Assembly: GCA_016841005.1 (NCBI GenBank)
Contig: JAEORG010000456.1
Location: forward strand, 1-6,885
Length of the DNA stretch: 6,885 nucleotides
Direction: 5' to 3'
Source: Candidatus Thorarchaeota archaeon
GTDB lineage: Archaea > Asgardarchaeota > Thorarchaeia > Thorarchaeales > Thorarchaeaceae
Below are positions 6,797-6,885 of this stretch, piece after piece. The notes under the pieces are model-generated. The model ran no database searches and was not told the DNA's origin. It was given only the letters and a program-made list of their open reading frames with translations. Numbering within the stretch: the stretch's first letter is position 1; each line of letters begins with the position of its first letter. A program made the translations under genes and the position numbers.

Positions 6797-6885
6797 TGGA
6801 GTGCTGATGCTTCAGCTTCGAAATCGGCTACGAGAGCGTCGTATGATGACATGATCTCTTCTAGTTGGGTGATAGCCCAAGCTTC
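6793..6885 (-). CDS. C-terminal tail of an unidentified open frame, partial at the right edge
   Basis: From the right edge a minus-strand frame runs for 30 residues and stops at TAA 6795-6793, where livG becomes recognisable in another frame. The residues are rich in Ala, Glu, Ser and Leu and look helical ([19 protein letters not shown] is the main part). I do not recognise it. It may be the end of an unrelated upstream protein, or a frameshifted or altered livG N-terminus: SYDALVA followed by FEAEA is loosely like the strand after FGGLxAV in LivG, but key residues do not line up. A plus-strand frame is also open across this stretch, so even coding direction is unsure. Confidence 0.3.
   Translation of the reverse strand, partial: EAWAITQLEEIMSSYDALVADFEAEASALQ

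Noticed and set aside
1..6885. CRISPR array, tRNA or rRNA gene, insertion sequence or integrase in the window
   Set aside because: No regularly spaced direct repeats, cloverleaf-type sequence, rRNA-like stretch or transposase motif was seen on either strand.

Overview
The window is a tightly packed, single-direction gene cluster from a prokaryote. Every credible gene is on the minus strand, so transcription runs from the right end of the window to the left. In that order it contains the tail of an unidentified gene, then livG, livF, livH and livM of a branched-chain amino acid-type (HAAT) ABC transporter, an alpha/beta hydrolase, a FabH/KASIII-like condensing enzyme, and the N-terminal third of an AMP-forming acyl-CoA synthetase that runs off the left edge. 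Shine-Dalgarno-like sequences, stop/start overlaps (livF-livH share one base, livH-livM four bases) and short gaps indicate one polycistronic unit. The composition is moderately AT-rich. Nothing fixes the phylum. An uncultivated anaerobic archaeon (for example an Asgard lineage) or a bacterium such as Chloroflexota or Desulfobacterota would both fit, and this is a guess from gene style only.

Region by region (right to left). 6793-6885 is an open frame of about 30 residues that ends just before livG becomes recognisable. 6107-6796 is livG, with an intact Walker A but without the roughly 25-30 N-terminal residues the family needs; no plausible start codon lies upstream in frame. 5404-6123 is livF, complete. 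4295-5404 is livH, complete. 2487-4298 is livM, about twice normal length through a mid-protein insertion of about 140 residues (about four extra membrane helices) and a C-terminal extension of about 110 residues. 1663-2481 is the hydrolase with an intact Ser-Asp-His triad. 571-1590 is the KASIII-like protein, which keeps the active-site Cys but has Thr and Tyr where the canonical His and Asn sit. 484-570 is a short spacer with a small inverted repeat. 1-483 is the acyl-CoA synthetase N-terminus.

Together the genes suggest uptake of a small organic solute (branched-chain amino acid, aromatic or short carboxylic acid, or amide) coupled to acyl-CoA chemistry: activation by the synthetase, acyl transfer or condensation by the KASIII-like protein, and hydrolysis by the alpha/beta hydrolase. 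The substrate cannot be read from the sequence, and no periplasmic binding protein (LivK) is inside the window. The points most worth a second look are the enlarged LivM, the broken 5' end of livG, the altered KASIII catalytic residues and the altered ABC signature of LivG.
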